DNA of 64,000 nucleotides from Pseudoips prasinana (GCA_951640165.1 OX621245.1:16360330-16424329), one strand, 5' to 3'. Positions 44,413-55,864 are shown, numbered from the stretch's first letter. Translations and numbers: made by a program. The notes: generated from the letters alone by a model not told the origin.

Positions 44413-45520
44413 CGCCGCAGGTCGTGGGTTTGATTCCCACCCGGGACAGATATTCATGTTAATGAACACGTCTGTTTTTCCTGCGTCTGGGTGTAATTAT
44501 ATTATTTCAAAAATACGTATTTACAAAATAAAAGTAGTACATGTAGGAAGTGTATGGATACCTATCATAAGTTAGAAAGATATTTGACCGAAGTTCATTT
44601 CACCAAAAACTTTTCAACTTTTATCGTTTCGTTTTTTTTTATTTCACCGAAGTTACGGCTGCCACTGTATCAGTTGACCTGTATCAATTCGTTTTTTTTC
44701 GTTACTCCGACGTTTCATTTGGTTGAAAAACTTAGTCAAAATAACATTTATTCGAAGTATTATGTTTCCGAACATTGATTATAGGTACCACTGTTTTAAT
44801 CACCATACATTATACTTTAAGCAACATGCAGCAGGCATGAATCATGCAGCAGGCATGCAACATGCAGCAAGCATTGTTTCTGTCATGGCTCCAGCGCTGC
44901 GGGGTTTGGGCGGGCCCACGCGAGCTTATCGTCGCAGATGGTTTTAGCGGTTACTACCGCAGCCGCGGCGGCGGGCCTTCAAACCACCTGCTCCTCAGCT
45001 CGCGGGCCACCCTACCCCTCCGCGTCTACGCGGGCTTACATTACACTCTAAGGGTAGGGCAAACATGACTGTGTGAAGTCGGTTTTGCAACGATTCAACT
45101 TTTTATGACACTATTTTAATTTAATACTGAAAATGCTTCAAGGAACCGTCTATATATTTGTGGCCAAAATTCAGTAAAATGTTTTCAGTGTGGTGAACAT
45201 GTGGCAAATAATTTGCAAATGAAAAAATTTCAAAAGAGGCTTCGGCCATTAGCAGAAAGTTGTTTTGTAAATCGGCGAGAAATAGTTCGGTAAAATAATA
45301 CCTATGACACATGAAACTTCGATGATATTAATATATGTAAAATAATGCATAGAGCAAAAAAGACGTCGTTCAATAGTTTTCGGTAAAATGAAATTCGAAC
45401 AAAAAAAGATCGGCAAAGTGATCGGTTCCCGTAGTGTATCATTTATCTGGTTTCCATAGTACAGGCTCTGCTTAGTTTGGGATCAGATGGCTGTGTGTGA
45501 ATAATGTCCCGCGATTTTAT
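44413..45520 (+). repeat. SINE family A interrupted by an 875-bp insertion
   Basis: The head half (gtcgtgggtttgattcccac, ctgcgtctgggtgtaattat, to ~44555) and the tail half (atttatctggtttccatagt, gctctgcttagtttgggatc, from ~45440) together form one ordinary SINE. The rest is the element at 44556-45430. Confidence 0.85.
44556..45430. mobile_element. Non-autonomous DNA element, 875 bp, inside a SINE
   Basis: The ends ggatacctatcat and (reverse) gggaaccgatcac are imperfect inverted repeats; inner sequences (ttcatttcaccaaaaac and the complement of gttttcggtaaaatgaa) also pair. Direct repeats gaagtgtat (44547-44555) and gtagtgtat (45431-45439) look like an 8-9-bp target duplication with one mismatch, pointing to hAT- or Mutator-like elements. 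It contains a short GCATGC-rich tract (44821-44877) and a GC-rich island (44885-45065). No transposase. Confidence 0.65.
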
Positions 45521-46545
45521 TATTATTTATCTCGAAAACATACAAGTCAATTTCACTTTATAATGTATTGCAATACCTTGTAAAGTATTAGGAAAATCTT
45601 TATTTCTTAGATTTGTTATTAAGATTACCTACATTTTGTCCGTCATCTATGTAAGTAGGTACCTCGTTCTGATAGGTTTCTGTTTACACTATTAATATTT
45701 TAGCGCAAACAATGTAGTTAGCATAGAGAGACGAGATTGGTGTTATACGATAAGATTGTGTATGGAATTTATTTATTGATATTTTAATAATAATAAAAAA
45801 CTGCCTACAGAATAGAGGTGGAACGGATGTTTTAGTTTTAACATATGTCTACCTTTGTTATGTTTTTCTCATACAGATAAAATCCTAGCTCAAACGTCAG
45901 CTTTCCTGTTATAATCTGAATAATTTAATACTTTCTTCGCTTTAGTAGGTACCTAGATAATAATAAAATATTTATTATACATACTCCTACATGCTTTACA
46001 CAGGTCTCGCAACCACCATAACAAAAGTTGCGCCGCACAAAAAGTTTTTCCAAGACATTCATAAACGCAAAGTTTATGAGCTATGGAAGACATGCGATAG
46101 TTTTATTGGGTAAATGTCACGCAAGACCGTAGACGGCACCGGCAAATAAAAATAGGTGCAATCGAAACCATGGCGGTTGACACATTTGAACTTTATGACG
46201 GAAGCAGGAAGGTCAATATTCGTAGTAGACTTGTATCCACTGATGTGACGTTGACTGAACTATCCATTTTTCAACTACCTACCTATTACTTTTGCTAGTC
46301 TAGGCATCAAAGTAGTTTTTTTGTATGAAGACTTTACAATAAATACTCAGTCAGCAAAACTATTATGGGTTTATTTATAGTATGACCAAAATTCCTAAAC
46401 GAAAACAAATGGGTAATTTTACTGTAAAGAATTTATTTACTAATTAAATCATTAATTACATACATAGGTACCCAATAAAAATACAAATCTTTATTTAAAC
46501 AGATCTTTTAGTGTACTATATAACAACCATTTATGCCGCTAATAA
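45521..46545. other. AT-rich intergenic DNA
   Basis: No gene or repeat recognised. Confidence 0.5.
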
Positions 46546-46550
46546 GGATG

Positions 46551-46781
46551 AGTGTACGACTAAACGCCGACAGACATTACGCCGACAGTCTGTACACCGA
46601 CAAGACTTTACTTCGATTGTACTTTTTGCCGACAGAACACTTCACTCATACCTACTCAGAGAGAAACATTTACCAAGTGTAATAGGACCGATTCTGTTCT
46701 AACCTAACCTACACCAAAGGCAAAGTGTTCTGTCGGCGAAGTCGAATTAAAGTCTTGTCGGTCGGCCTTTAGTCGTACACT
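46551..46781. repeat. MITE-like inverted repeat, 231 bp
   Basis: agtgtacgactaaacgccga pairs with the complement of tcggcctttagtcgtacact. Inner blocks cgacaagactttacttcga and ttttgccgacagaacactt find partners at 46728-46765. No coding capacity. Confidence 0.8.
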
Positions 46782-46877
46782 GAATAACGATAATATCTAA
46801 GCTCAAGCCACAAACCCATATAAACATTTGCCTATAAAAACGGTATTATTTTAAAGTAATTATATCATACTTAGGCA

Positions 46878-47020
46878 CAGACGCCAGCACATCAAGCTAC
46901 CCCAATCTGTCAAATGTCCCCAATTGGAAGTGAACCTTACGATTAGGTAGGTAAGTGATAAAGTTGAAAATCTATTAAAGAAATTTGACAGATTGGGGTA
47001 ACTGGATGTGCTGGCGTCTG
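46878..47020. repeat. MITE family M1, copy 3 (143 bp)
   Basis: Same terminal repeats as the other M1 copies. The right flank is TA; the left flank is CA, so one target base has changed. Confidence 0.9.
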
Positions 47021-47024
47021 TACC

Positions 47025-48056
47025 TACAACTACAAGTACCCATGTTACCCACGTGCTGAATAAATTTCGATCAATTGTGCATTGGACCGTTGCGATGGCT
47101 TTAAGGCACAGTGCCTTAAACTGAAGACAAAAGCCATCAAAGACTGTAAATACAAAGATTTGATACCAAACCCCCAAAGCAACATTTTATAATCCCTTTA
47201 TCCAATAAGCCTCGAAGCCAATTTCGAATAAAGAGTGAGCAGTTAGAGGCGAAGGTAAAAACACGTCCTCGACGCGAACCCCCACGTTAAGCCACGTACT
47301 TTTCATGTAAATTTTAAGCTGTCGGTTTTTGCGGGGATTTCTAACAAATCCGAATTGCTGAGACAATTTTCGAGTTAACTGGGGTCAGTCACGCACATTA
47401 TTTCTATTTGTTAAGCTATAGGTATCTAATTACTTGGCACGAGTAAATTTCACTAATCCAACTTATCTGAACTTATAAGAAGAAGAGGTAAAATTCGATT
47501 TTATTGTTTATTTTTTAACAAAATGAGTGTTCTTTTCATTAAACGTTGTGGTTATTTTACAGCAAACACGAGGGACTCATACAGACGACTCTCTAAAATT
47601 TGATGGCCAAATGGGTGATAATTGGTTCGATAAATACTCAGCCAACACTTGTACCTTAAAGGAACGCTAGATATCCGAGAACATCGCTGTGCTCCGTAAA
47701 ACTGCAGGAGAACCCGTTCTCGATTTATTCGTCAGATTTTAGGTCTATCTATACCAATCTTGTAGGTACTACAAGATTTATCTGACACAGAAGCTCAAAT
47801 CATATATAACGCTTTTCCTTCTCCGACTGAATTTTGGAAAGTTTAAAAGATGACTTCAATTATTGTGCTAGTAAAATCTTTAGTGACGAGGCGCAGTCTT
47901 TGGTTGCAGTTGCATATTGCAGCTTAAATTCATTTCAAAATCGACCCGGCGGCGCTGCCTTTATGACTGTAGCAGATATTAGCCGTAGTATCATGATTCA
48001 TGATACCTTTAACGCTGGATCTGAGTCAACAACAAAGTCCTGAGATGAATATGTTA
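47025..48056. other. Intergenic; small unidentified ORF at 47834-48043
   Basis: A 69-codon plus-strand frame (contains KIFSDEAQSLVAVAYCSLN) lies just before the LINE insertion and its frame ends near the target duplication. I do not recognise it. Upstream frames (47570-47830) are broken. It may be a remnant of an older element, but I cannot support that. Confidence 0.4.
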
Positions 48057-48071
48057 TTTTAAAGGCACCTT

Positions 48072-48442
48072 TTTTTTTTTTTTTTTTTGGTATGGCTGGG
48101 GCAATGCCTTCGCATGCCACCCGCAAAAAGTGTCTGCGGGTGGGTATGACGGACTTGCACCGACTAAACCTACCTGCCGTGGACTTCTCTTGGCGCCTGA
48201 TGGGGGAGTCCCGGGAACGCGGGAATGCTGCTCCGGTACCCCCCTTTTGCGCCATGTCCCAGATGGTCGGGACACGTACCCTGGGAGGGCTCCTTTGGAT
48301 TGCCCTCCCCTATTGCCGACTCCTGCCAGTACGGCACAGCGACTGCGCCACGAACATATCGCTGTCATCCCGGAGCCGCTTGTACGTGGCGGCAGTTGAG
48401 GACACTTCTCATACTGCCACCGCGGCCCCGAGGGGAGTTGGG
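48072..48442 (-). other. 3' UTR of the R1-clade LINE
   Basis: From the ORF2 stop at 48443 to the poly-A. The copies at 5211-5493 and 9836-10345 consist of this part, as expected from 5'-truncated retrotransposition. Confidence 0.85.
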
Positions 48443-51400
48443 CTAACGGCTGCCGCCGCCACCCCGACGCCTCCTCCGCCTACGAGCGGGATCGGCTCGT
48501 TCCCGATCCCGTTCGGCGGCCTCCTTCTGCAGCAAAACTGCCTCACAGAAGGAGACCACGGCGTCCCATTTGGTGGAGTCGCCAGCCAGCATCGCATACA
48601 CGACTGCTGGCGGCGAAAGATCCCGTCCGATTTCAGCGACCAGGACTCGTCTCTCGGCCTCCCAGGCCGGGCACTCCTCCAGCGTATGCTGGGCAGAGTC
48701 CAGGTCGCTCCCGCAATGGTGACAATGTGTCGTCACTTCTCGGCCGATACGGCACAGATACCGAAACACCCGTGTCCGGTGAGTATCTGTGTCAGTCTGT
48801 AGGTGACGTAGCCGCCCTTCCTTCCCACCCAGGCCTCGAGGTGAGGCAGGATAGCACCGACGGCGCGTTGGCGCGCGTTCAGGCGCAACTCCAGCCGTGC
48901 GCGCCACTGTGTCAGTACGCGCCGGTGTGCATCCCGCCTATAGGCAATGAGCGTCTGCTCTGGCGCCTCACCGTTCTCCCGGCGGACGCGGATCTCAGTG
49001 TAAACCGTCGCGTCGACTGCCGCCAGGAGATCAAACGGCGGGAAGCGTGCCAGGAGTGTCGCCGCCTCAAAGGATACCGTCCGGTATCCTCGTGCGATCC
49101 GTATGGCCGCCACACGCTGTAGGCTATTCAAAATAGCCCTGCAGCGGGAGGCGCCCGTCAGGCGTTCAGACCAGACGGGCGCCCCATAAAGGACCATGGA
49201 TCGCACGACACCTCCGTAGAGGCGGCGAACTTCTTCCCTGGGACCCCCGAGGTTCGGCAAAAGCCGGTGTAACGCACCGGTTACCCGGCGCACTCGGGGG
49301 GCCAGACGCTCGAAATGCTCCTCGAAGCCCCATCGGCTGTCTAGGGTGAGGCCCAGGTACTTCATGTACCGCCCCACCCTGACCTCTGCGTCACCTACAC
49401 GCATCGACATACTGGGTGGTTCCACCCTACGGCGTAAGCCGTGGAACCATAGCGCCTCGGTCTTGTGAGGCGCTACCCGAAGGCCCAGTCTCAAAATGGC
49501 CGCGACGACACACGCAACTCCGAGTTCGGCGAGCCGTACCGCCCGCTGGAAGCTTACCTCCCGGGCTATGACGAGCGTGTCGTCTGCATAGCAGACGACG
49601 CTCACTCCGGGAGGGAGGCTTATCCGCAGGACCGCATCGTACGCGAGGTTCCATAGCAGAGGTCCCAACACGGACCCCTGAGGAACCCCGCAGGAGAGCT
49701 CCCTCTGGATCTCAATCCCGTTCCGACCGACGAATTTGATCGTCCTGTCGCGCAAATATGCCCCGACTATACCACGGAGATAGGGAGGCACGTTATGATG
49801 GACCAGTGCCTCCCGTATCGCCCGCCAGGGGACGGAGTTGAAGGCGTTGACGATGTCTAAACTCACCGCCAACGTCACCCCCCCCCGCCCGAACGGCGGG
49901 CTCCGACAGGGCGCGGACGCGATTAATCGCGTCCACCGTCGAACGTCCCTGCCGGAAACCGAACTGGTTGTCCGATAAGTCGGGGCCAATACGCGACAGA
50001 TGCTCGCTGAGACGGGCGGCTATCACACGCTCGAAGAGCTTACCCGCCTCGTCCAGCAAGCAAATTGGTCGGAACGCCGAGGGAGAATCGGCGGTCCTGC
50101 CCGGCTTGTGCAATAGCACCAGCCTTGCCTCTTTCCAGCAGGTGGGGAACACGGCACTACGGAGGCAGCTGGTGAACAGTTGCCTCATCCAGTCCCCCAA
50201 GACTGCCAGGGCGCAAACCCACGCCCTGCCCGGTATCCCATCCGGGCCAGGGGCGGTATTTCGGGCTGCAAGTCGCCGTACTGCTCGGTCCAACTCCCCC
50301 TCCGTCACCTCCAACTGGTCGTCCCAATCAAGGTACGATGGTGACGGAGGGTCCGAGGGACTGTCCTGGACCCTAGGGAAGAGGGTGTCCACCACCCTCC
50401 TCAGGAAATCCGGGTCCAGGGTACTCGTCAACGGAGGGACCCACGGTCTGAGCTTGCCCAGTACCATTTTGTACGGGCGCCCCCATGGGTCCCTATCCAG
50501 TCCCTCGATGAGCTCGTTCCAGGACCGAGCTTTGGCTTCCGCTATCGCGATGGATAGCGCCTTGACGGCGACTCGGTACGCCCTGTGCGCTCCGGCAGCC
50601 TCTTCGGCATTGGCTCGCCTCCTCCGACGGGCCCGCTGGTGTCGGCGACGCGCTGCGACATACTCCGAACGGAGTCGCGCGATTTCGGCCGACCACCAAT
50701 ACTGCGAGCCTCGTCTGTCACCCGGACGGATCCGGGGCATCGACGTGTCGCAGATGCGAGACATGATGCCCCGGAACCAGCCCGCTTGCGAATTGGGATC
50801 GGACGGGATCCTCTCTCCACCCTCACTCGCCCCCCAGGCGATGGCGACGGTGGCAGCCGTCAGCATGTCGCGGTCCAAGCGGCGTAGGCACCAGCGCCGC
50901 GGCGGGACAACACTACTGCGGTCAGGGCCGCCTCGGGGCGGACGGAAGGCCACGCTGAAAAGGATGTGACGGTGATCCGACAGCGTGGCAATTTCCTCCG
51001 CAACTCTCCACCCCGAGACCAGGTGCATGGCCGAGGGAGCAGCCCACGTCAAGTCGACGATCGACTCCCCCTGCCACCGCACACAGGTGCTGACTGAACC
51101 CCGATTTAAAAGACGGAGGTCCAGTCCGGCGGCCCATTCCAGCAGTGACTCCCCTCGAACGTCGTCCCGGGCATCGCCCCACACACTAGAGTGGGCGTTA
51201 AAATCGCCCAGGACGAGTACCGGATGGGACTGGTAAGAGCTAATATGGCTCGTTAGCCCGTCCAGGTACGCCACAAAATTTGCGAGGCCGCAATTCGGGG
51301 AGATGTAGCAGCCCACCACGACTGCTGGTCCCCACTCCACGACGACGAATCCGGGCCCCTTGGCCAGGAGTGCGCAATGGGGGTCTCGTTCCCCCCCTGC

Positions 51401-51694
51401 CCAGTAAATGGCGACGAGGCCCCCATCCGCCCCGAACCAACGAGGGTGGTCGGGAACAGAGTGAGGCTCCGCCACTATCGCTAGGGCAACTGAACGCTCA
51501 GCAATCGTCTGCGCAAGAAGAGCTTGTGCAGCGATGCAGTGGTTCAAGTTGCCCTGCAAAACAAGTTGGGGGGGAAAGAAATTTAGACCTCCATGGATAC
51601 CCCACCGGGGCCAGAACCCGGATCGTTGGACCGCGACGATGTTGGAGCGGACGTGGCAGGACGTCCCGCTCCCTTTCTTTTCGGTGGCGTACAC
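48443..51694 (-). pseudogene. R1-clade ORF2: endonuclease and reverse transcriptase, two frameshifts
   Basis: Nicks target DNA and copies the element RNA in place. The first part (51694 to ~49880) has an apurinic-type endonuclease: LQGNLNHCIAAQALLAQ, GDFNAHSSVWG, SIVDLTWA and LSDHRHILF. It then enters the RT with NTAPGPDGIPG, FRPICLLDEAGKLFERVI and DNQFGFRQGRSTVDAI. A run of nine Gs (Cs at 49878-49886) shifts the frame. The second part continues with VSLDIVNAFNSVPW, GVPQGSVLGPLLWN and the catalytic YADD (VVCYADDTLVIA). Near 48775-48785 a further shift (an apparent ~4-base loss) leads to the third part, with the C-terminal CCHC finger CHHCGSDLDSAQHTLEEC. The start overlaps the end of ORF1 by ~110 bases, usual for R1 elements. 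Confidence 0.93.
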
Positions 51695-52728
51695 CTACCG
51701 CTGCCCAGGCGATGGTTTGCCGGCCTGCCAAGGTCGGCACACACAACGCAATGAGGGGCGCGCGTCGTGCATTCCTTCGCCTTGTGGCCCTGTTGGCCAC
51801 AGACGAAGCACGACGCGCTCCGGTCGCACCCTGTGCACCGAGCCCTGACGTGGCCCCTCTCCAGGCAGCGGTAACATTGGAGAGCTCTGGGTGGAAGTGC
51901 TATCACCCGGACGGACATCCAGCCCACTAGTACCCGGCCGATTGCCGCTAATTTGCGGGCGGCCACTAGTGGGCACCGAACCCACACCGATCCTAAGCCC
52001 GACGGGGAGAACCAAATTTCGCCGACTTTTACGTCGGCGACGGCACATCCCCCCGCCGTGGCTAAAGTTTCTGCCACTTCGGTGGGGTCGGCGGAGTCAT
52101 CCAGGTCCATCACCCGGAGCTCTCCCATAGCCACTGGGTGCGCCACCACCGCACCCGTCTCGGCTAAAGCCTCCTTTAGACGGGAGGTTAGGGCCTCCGC
52201 CTTCGCGGACCCCTGTGGACCAGGGATCCTCAAAATGAGGCCCCCGGTCAAGGCCCTCTTAGGGCGAAGGCCCGCCTCCAAGCCAAGGTCCTTTAATTGG
52301 ACCTTGGTCCTCGCCACCTTCATGACCTCAGCCATGGTAGTGGCCGAGGTCGATGGCAGGTTGATCGTCACTGCCGCAGACGGAGGAGGTCGTGGCAGTG
52401 CGATCGGCTTCTTTTGAGGCGGAGGCGGTGGCGGCCGATTAAGGCGAGCAGCCTTGGCCCTGGCCTTCCGGCCAACCACCTGGGCCCATGTGCCCTCAGC
52501 GGGTGGCGGTGGCGCTGACTGCACCGGCATTGCCGCAGCCCGAGCCGCGGCAGCCTCCACAGCGGCAGCCCGTTGTTTCCGCTGCCGCTTCGCGGTGGGT
52601 GGCACTTGGGGTGGCGCTGCGCTCCTAGCGAGCGGAGGGCGGATGGCCCTGCCCGGGAAGACCTCTGCCATGACCTCGTGACGCATCTGGACCAGACGTT
52701 GGTCCCAGATGCGCGCCATTTCTCGCAT
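51583..52728 (-). CDS. R1-clade ORF1 (Gag-like, zinc knuckles), 381 aa
   Basis: Encodes an RNA-binding, Gag-like protein. The N-terminal ~130 residues are Ala/Arg/Pro-rich (PPPPPPQKKPIALPRPPP). The centre holds the conserved block LILRIPGPQGSAKAEALTSR...VAHPVAMGELRVMDLDD typical of R1-type Gag. Three zinc knuckles follow: CYRCLERGHVRARC, CFVCGQQGHKAKEC, and a third starting CVVCADLG with a late His and Cys. The frame is intact. The leader before the ATG is only ~17 bases and the family usually has a longer N-terminus, so the copy is probably slightly 5'-truncated and this Met may be internal. Antisense frames are shadows. Confidence 0.9.
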   Translation of the reverse strand: MREMARIWDQRLVQMRHEVMAEVFPGRAIRPPLARSAAPPQVPPTAKRQRKQRAAAVEAAAARAAAMPVQSAPPPPAEGTWAQVVGRKARAKAARLNRPPPPPPQKKPIALPRPPPSAAVTINLPSTSATTMAEVMKVARTKVQLKDLGLEAGLRPKRALTGGLILRIPGPQGSAKAEALTSRLKEALAETGAVVAHPVAMGELRVMDLDDSADPTEVAETLATAGGCAVADVKVGEIWFSPSGLGSVWVRCPLVAARKLAAIGRVLVGWMSVRVIALPPRALQCYRCLERGHVRARCTGCDRSASCFVCGQQGHKAKECTTRAPHCVVCADLGRPANHRLGSGRCTPPKRKGAGRPATSAPTSSRSNDPGSGPGGVSMEV

Positions 52729-52760
52729 TTTGCGGTCCAGAATGGTTTTAAAGGCACCTT

Positions 52761-53230
52761 AGAAATATTGTCCTTTCGTCAGCGGATAACACATACATTG
52801 GTTTAGGCGACGAATTTTTTGTCAAAAATATGACGACTGAAGGGCAATGAGTGGCGCTAGACTGCATACAAATCTACGCGCGATCTAGCTTGTGACGAAG
52901 GGTCGTTCTCGCCACAACTATTTTAGGTACCGACCTACATACTCTTTTAAAGTAAAGACTTTAACGAAATGTCATAAAATCCTATAAACAGATTAAAAGA
53001 ATTATCTATTCATATAATTGGAAGACTTATTTCGTTCTCGTTAGTCTTGTAAAATTAAAACAATTTGTTTTTAAACAACAGTTTTTGATCAGAAAATCCC
53101 TAAAAGTTAAGCAATCGTATACCCAGTATATATAATAATATATATAATAGTAGGTATGTCCACGATCTTTAAAAATAAAATACCTACCTACTTTAATTTT
53201 TAGTTAAAAATTTAATAGCGTTACCAACCT
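52761..53230. other. AT-rich intergenic DNA
   Basis: Nothing recognised between the LINE and the next element. Confidence 0.5.
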
Positions 53231-53234
53231 TTAA

Positions 53235-53545
53235 ACAGGGCGGTTGTTCAATTTCAAAACCTAGTAAGGGACACCACCGGGAAACGGGTTTTTGCATTTT
53301 GCTGCTTACTAGGCCATAATGCAACGATTCATATTGACAAAAAGTCTAAAATTACCTTACTTATAGGATTTTTATAATTGAAAAACCTAGCAAGTACACA
53401 TCCGTTATTCAGCCAAACGCAAAATACCATTTCAAAAACCTAGCAAATGACATTGACAATTTCTAAACCTAGCAAGGGATGTCCCTTGCTAGGTTTTTAA
53501 AGTTGTCGTGCGACTTACTAGGTTTTTGAAGTGGTCGATGGCGGT
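53235..53545. repeat. Element with repeated AACCTAGCAAGGGA motifs
   Basis: Motif aaaacctag(c/t)aaggga occurs at about 53258, 53382, 53432 and 53465 in one orientation, and inverted at about 53483 and 53508. The copies at 53465-53500 form a palindrome (cctagcaagggatgtccctt...). A further inverted copy lies at 63860-63876. Inverted and subterminal repeats suggest a non-autonomous DNA element. Confidence 0.7.
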
Positions 53546-54105
53546 TGAATTTCGCGCGCTAACGTCAGTAAGTGACAAACCGTCATCGCGTCCGCATCGT
53601 TCGTTTGGTTTTGTTAAATTTAAATAGTGAAACATGTCTAAATAACAGTTTTATAGTTCAAAATTAATGTTGAGGACCCTAGAAAATGCAGATGGGCGTC
53701 AACCCAACGTAAACACGTAACCAACACGAATCAGCAGCTCCAATACGTCAACTCGGCTACGGCTCGGTGACGCCTCGGCTATATATGGCTAGCTGATGCC
53801 TCGGCTACGACTAGGCGACGCCGTGCTTACGGATCACCGAGAGTGCAGCGACTCTGGTCCGTTTAAAACAAGCTAGTTGGCCCAAAATAACTCCTCAATT
53901 CGTTACTAATAACCTAATAGTTAATTACTACTATGAACACAAGTTATTTTCGGATTCGGAATCCATTTTGCTATGTCCATTTTATTAACTCATGACCTCA
54001 GGAGATTTGCAGTTGTTCACTTTTTTATTGTTGTAATAACTTATGAGAAGTTATTACAAACCCAACATAGCAAATAAGAAAAATCCGGTTCATTAATATA
54101 TATAT
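53546..54105. other. Intergenic with ctcggctacg repeats
   Basis: Around 53750-53830 the words ctcggctac and gacgcctcggcta recur 4-5 times in a short GC-rich tract. No gene found. Confidence 0.5.
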
Positions 54106-54383
54106 TTTTAGGAATTAAAAGGATTTTATTATAAAAATGAGGTTTATTCACACTTCAGAATAAATCATTTAGAAATCAACAACAATTCTCTTATGACAAA
54201 TCATTTATAACAAGAAATACTGTAACCACTGCACATTACACTCAAGATTTGATCGATACGTAAACCAGCAGAGCTTCGCCCTCGTCGACGTCTGGCCCCA
54301 AAAGAGAGCGAGGCATCGGCCGACTGAGCCTTATATAGGCAAAGTCTGACGTCACTCCTCGCCCATCTTGAAAATTCCTCACA
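54106..54383 (-). repeat. Probable 3' LTR of a decayed Ty3/gypsy element
   Basis: On the minus strand it begins tgtgaggaattttcaagatg, has a TATA-like tatataagg (54331-54340), a transcript-end-like gaataaacctc and an end at ttttaattcctaaaa. Its last 59 bases (54106-54164) recur at 62725-62783 in the same orientation. The minus frame that runs into it (from ~54470, DDDSDDGELSNAVGAG) resembles the acidic end of a pol polyprotein. Confidence 0.6.
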
Positions 54384-54680
54384 CGGCCTCTCCTGACTTC
54401 GCGTCGACCACGACCGCGTTTCTTCAGCAGCACCAGGAGACACGTCGAAGCTATGATCGCCAGCTCCTACTGCATTAGACAGCTCACCGTCATCAGAATC
54501 ATCATCTGCGTAAAAAACAAACAGTTAATTATCATGGCAACTGCACAAAGATGCCTATTCAGTCATCCACCTCGCACTCAAGGCAATCACAATAACACAA
54601 CACTCAAACTCAAAATACTTCGCTCTCAAATGTATGCAAACATCTCTTGTAAACTTCTGTCATACTCATAATTGAACAAG

Positions 54681-54799
54681 TTATATCGGCAAACGCCAAA
54701 TTATAGCGACAAACGCCAAGTATTGCGACAAACGCAAAGTTATAGCGACAAACGCAAAGTTACAGCGACAAACGCCAAGTTACAGCGACAAACGCCAAG
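54681..54799 (+). repeat. 20-bp tandem minisatellite, about six units
   Basis: Units are variants of ttatagcgacaaacgccaag, six in a row with 1-3 changes each. Lies inside the gypsy remnant. Confidence 0.9.
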
Positions 54800-55860
54800 C
54801 GACATGCCTGAGTGCCTAGTACCATAGCGACTAGCAATTATAACTCATTGATTTTACTGTACGGAGCGCACATCTTCACACACGCGTACAATAAACAAAA
54901 CAACATTAAATAATTCGGTTGAAACTTATTACCAGAGTTGCGGAACAAAACTCAAAACGTAGAGACTTCCTGACAGCCAGCCACGCGCGCCAGGTGCACG
55001 CCTGCCGGATCCGACGCCTCAGGACTTCAGCGTCGAAGGCAGCCACTGCCACGCCGACAGTTTGTTCCAAACAGCAAGTCACTCGCCTCTTTCACACGCA
55101 TAAACAATTCATACGTGTAATCATGAAACAAAATTAAAGAGGTTTAGTTACGCCTAAAACTAATTTAATCTTAGATAGATCATCAGACTAAGCGGACCAA
55201 TTATTATCGCTCTCTACACGGATCATACCAAGAACCGTTCCCATATATACTTGCTTGAACGGCTTATCCGCTCAAACGATGTATTTCAGGTGACATATTA
55301 CATTGCCAATTGAAATCGATCCCGAACACCGGACTGGAAAAGGCTGCTCTGGGTACACACATCATATACCTACATGCGGATTAAACAATGTGCAATGTCC
55401 GGAAAAGTGCTTTTAGATAAGATCAACTCTCTTACCGGCACCAACATGATAACGACAAAGGCTTTGGAACGTTTTTAGTACAACAAGAGTTTCCTAGCTC
55501 GTAGGAGTTATGTTTGCCCTTCACATCTGGAGTCACTGTACTGTAGTGGACTGCTACAAGTTTCTTATAGTCAGTATACGCTTGAATGAGAACTGCTAAC
55601 CAGCGCTGAGCCTACGTGAACTTCAGGAGCACTTGCAAAAACTCAACACTCTTTGGTTAGTTTGGAAATACAAGCGGATTCAGTGGAGTAACCCTTTATA
55701 TATCTGAGAAAGTAACCAGCTAGACCAAGTAACTGGCTAACTTTGGTTCCTGTTATGATAACACTACTTGTATGTTGATCAAATGTGTGTTATACTAACA
55801 CTAAGGAAATTAGGTGTACTTACAGGATAATGACAAGCAAGACCACAAGCAAAGTTTACG
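54800..55860. other. Interior of the decayed gypsy element, no frame kept
   Basis: Moderately GC-rich, with a 72-codon accidental frame at 54919-55137. No recognisable domain. Confidence 0.45.
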
Positions 55861-55864
55861 TTAG

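Larger units (their letters stand above)
48057..52760 (-). mobile_element. R1-clade LINE, nearly full length, with target duplication
   Basis: Body 48072-52745, about 4.67 kb. Poly-A (Ts ~48070-48088) marks the 3' end. The direct repeat ttttaaaggcacctt is found at 48057-48071 and 52746-52760. Order on the minus strand: short 5' leader, ORF1, overlapping ORF2, 3' UTR, poly-A. GC content is far above the surroundings. It is not in rDNA, so it is not a target-specific 28S copy. Two frameshifts in ORF2 make it inactive as read. Fragments of the same family lie at 1-70, 5.2 and 9.8 kb. Confidence 0.95.

Noticed and set aside
47834..48043. Host exon disrupted by the R1-clade insertion
   Set aside because: The frame is short, unidentified and preceded by broken frames; no continuation is found on the far side of the LINE at 52761.
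49968..50969. 333-codon plus-strand ORF and other large plus-strand frames (48092-48802, 51280-51930, 51953-52417)
   Set aside because: They are antisense to the GC-rich R1 ORFs, which carry clear domain motifs on the minus strand. High GC explains the missing stops.
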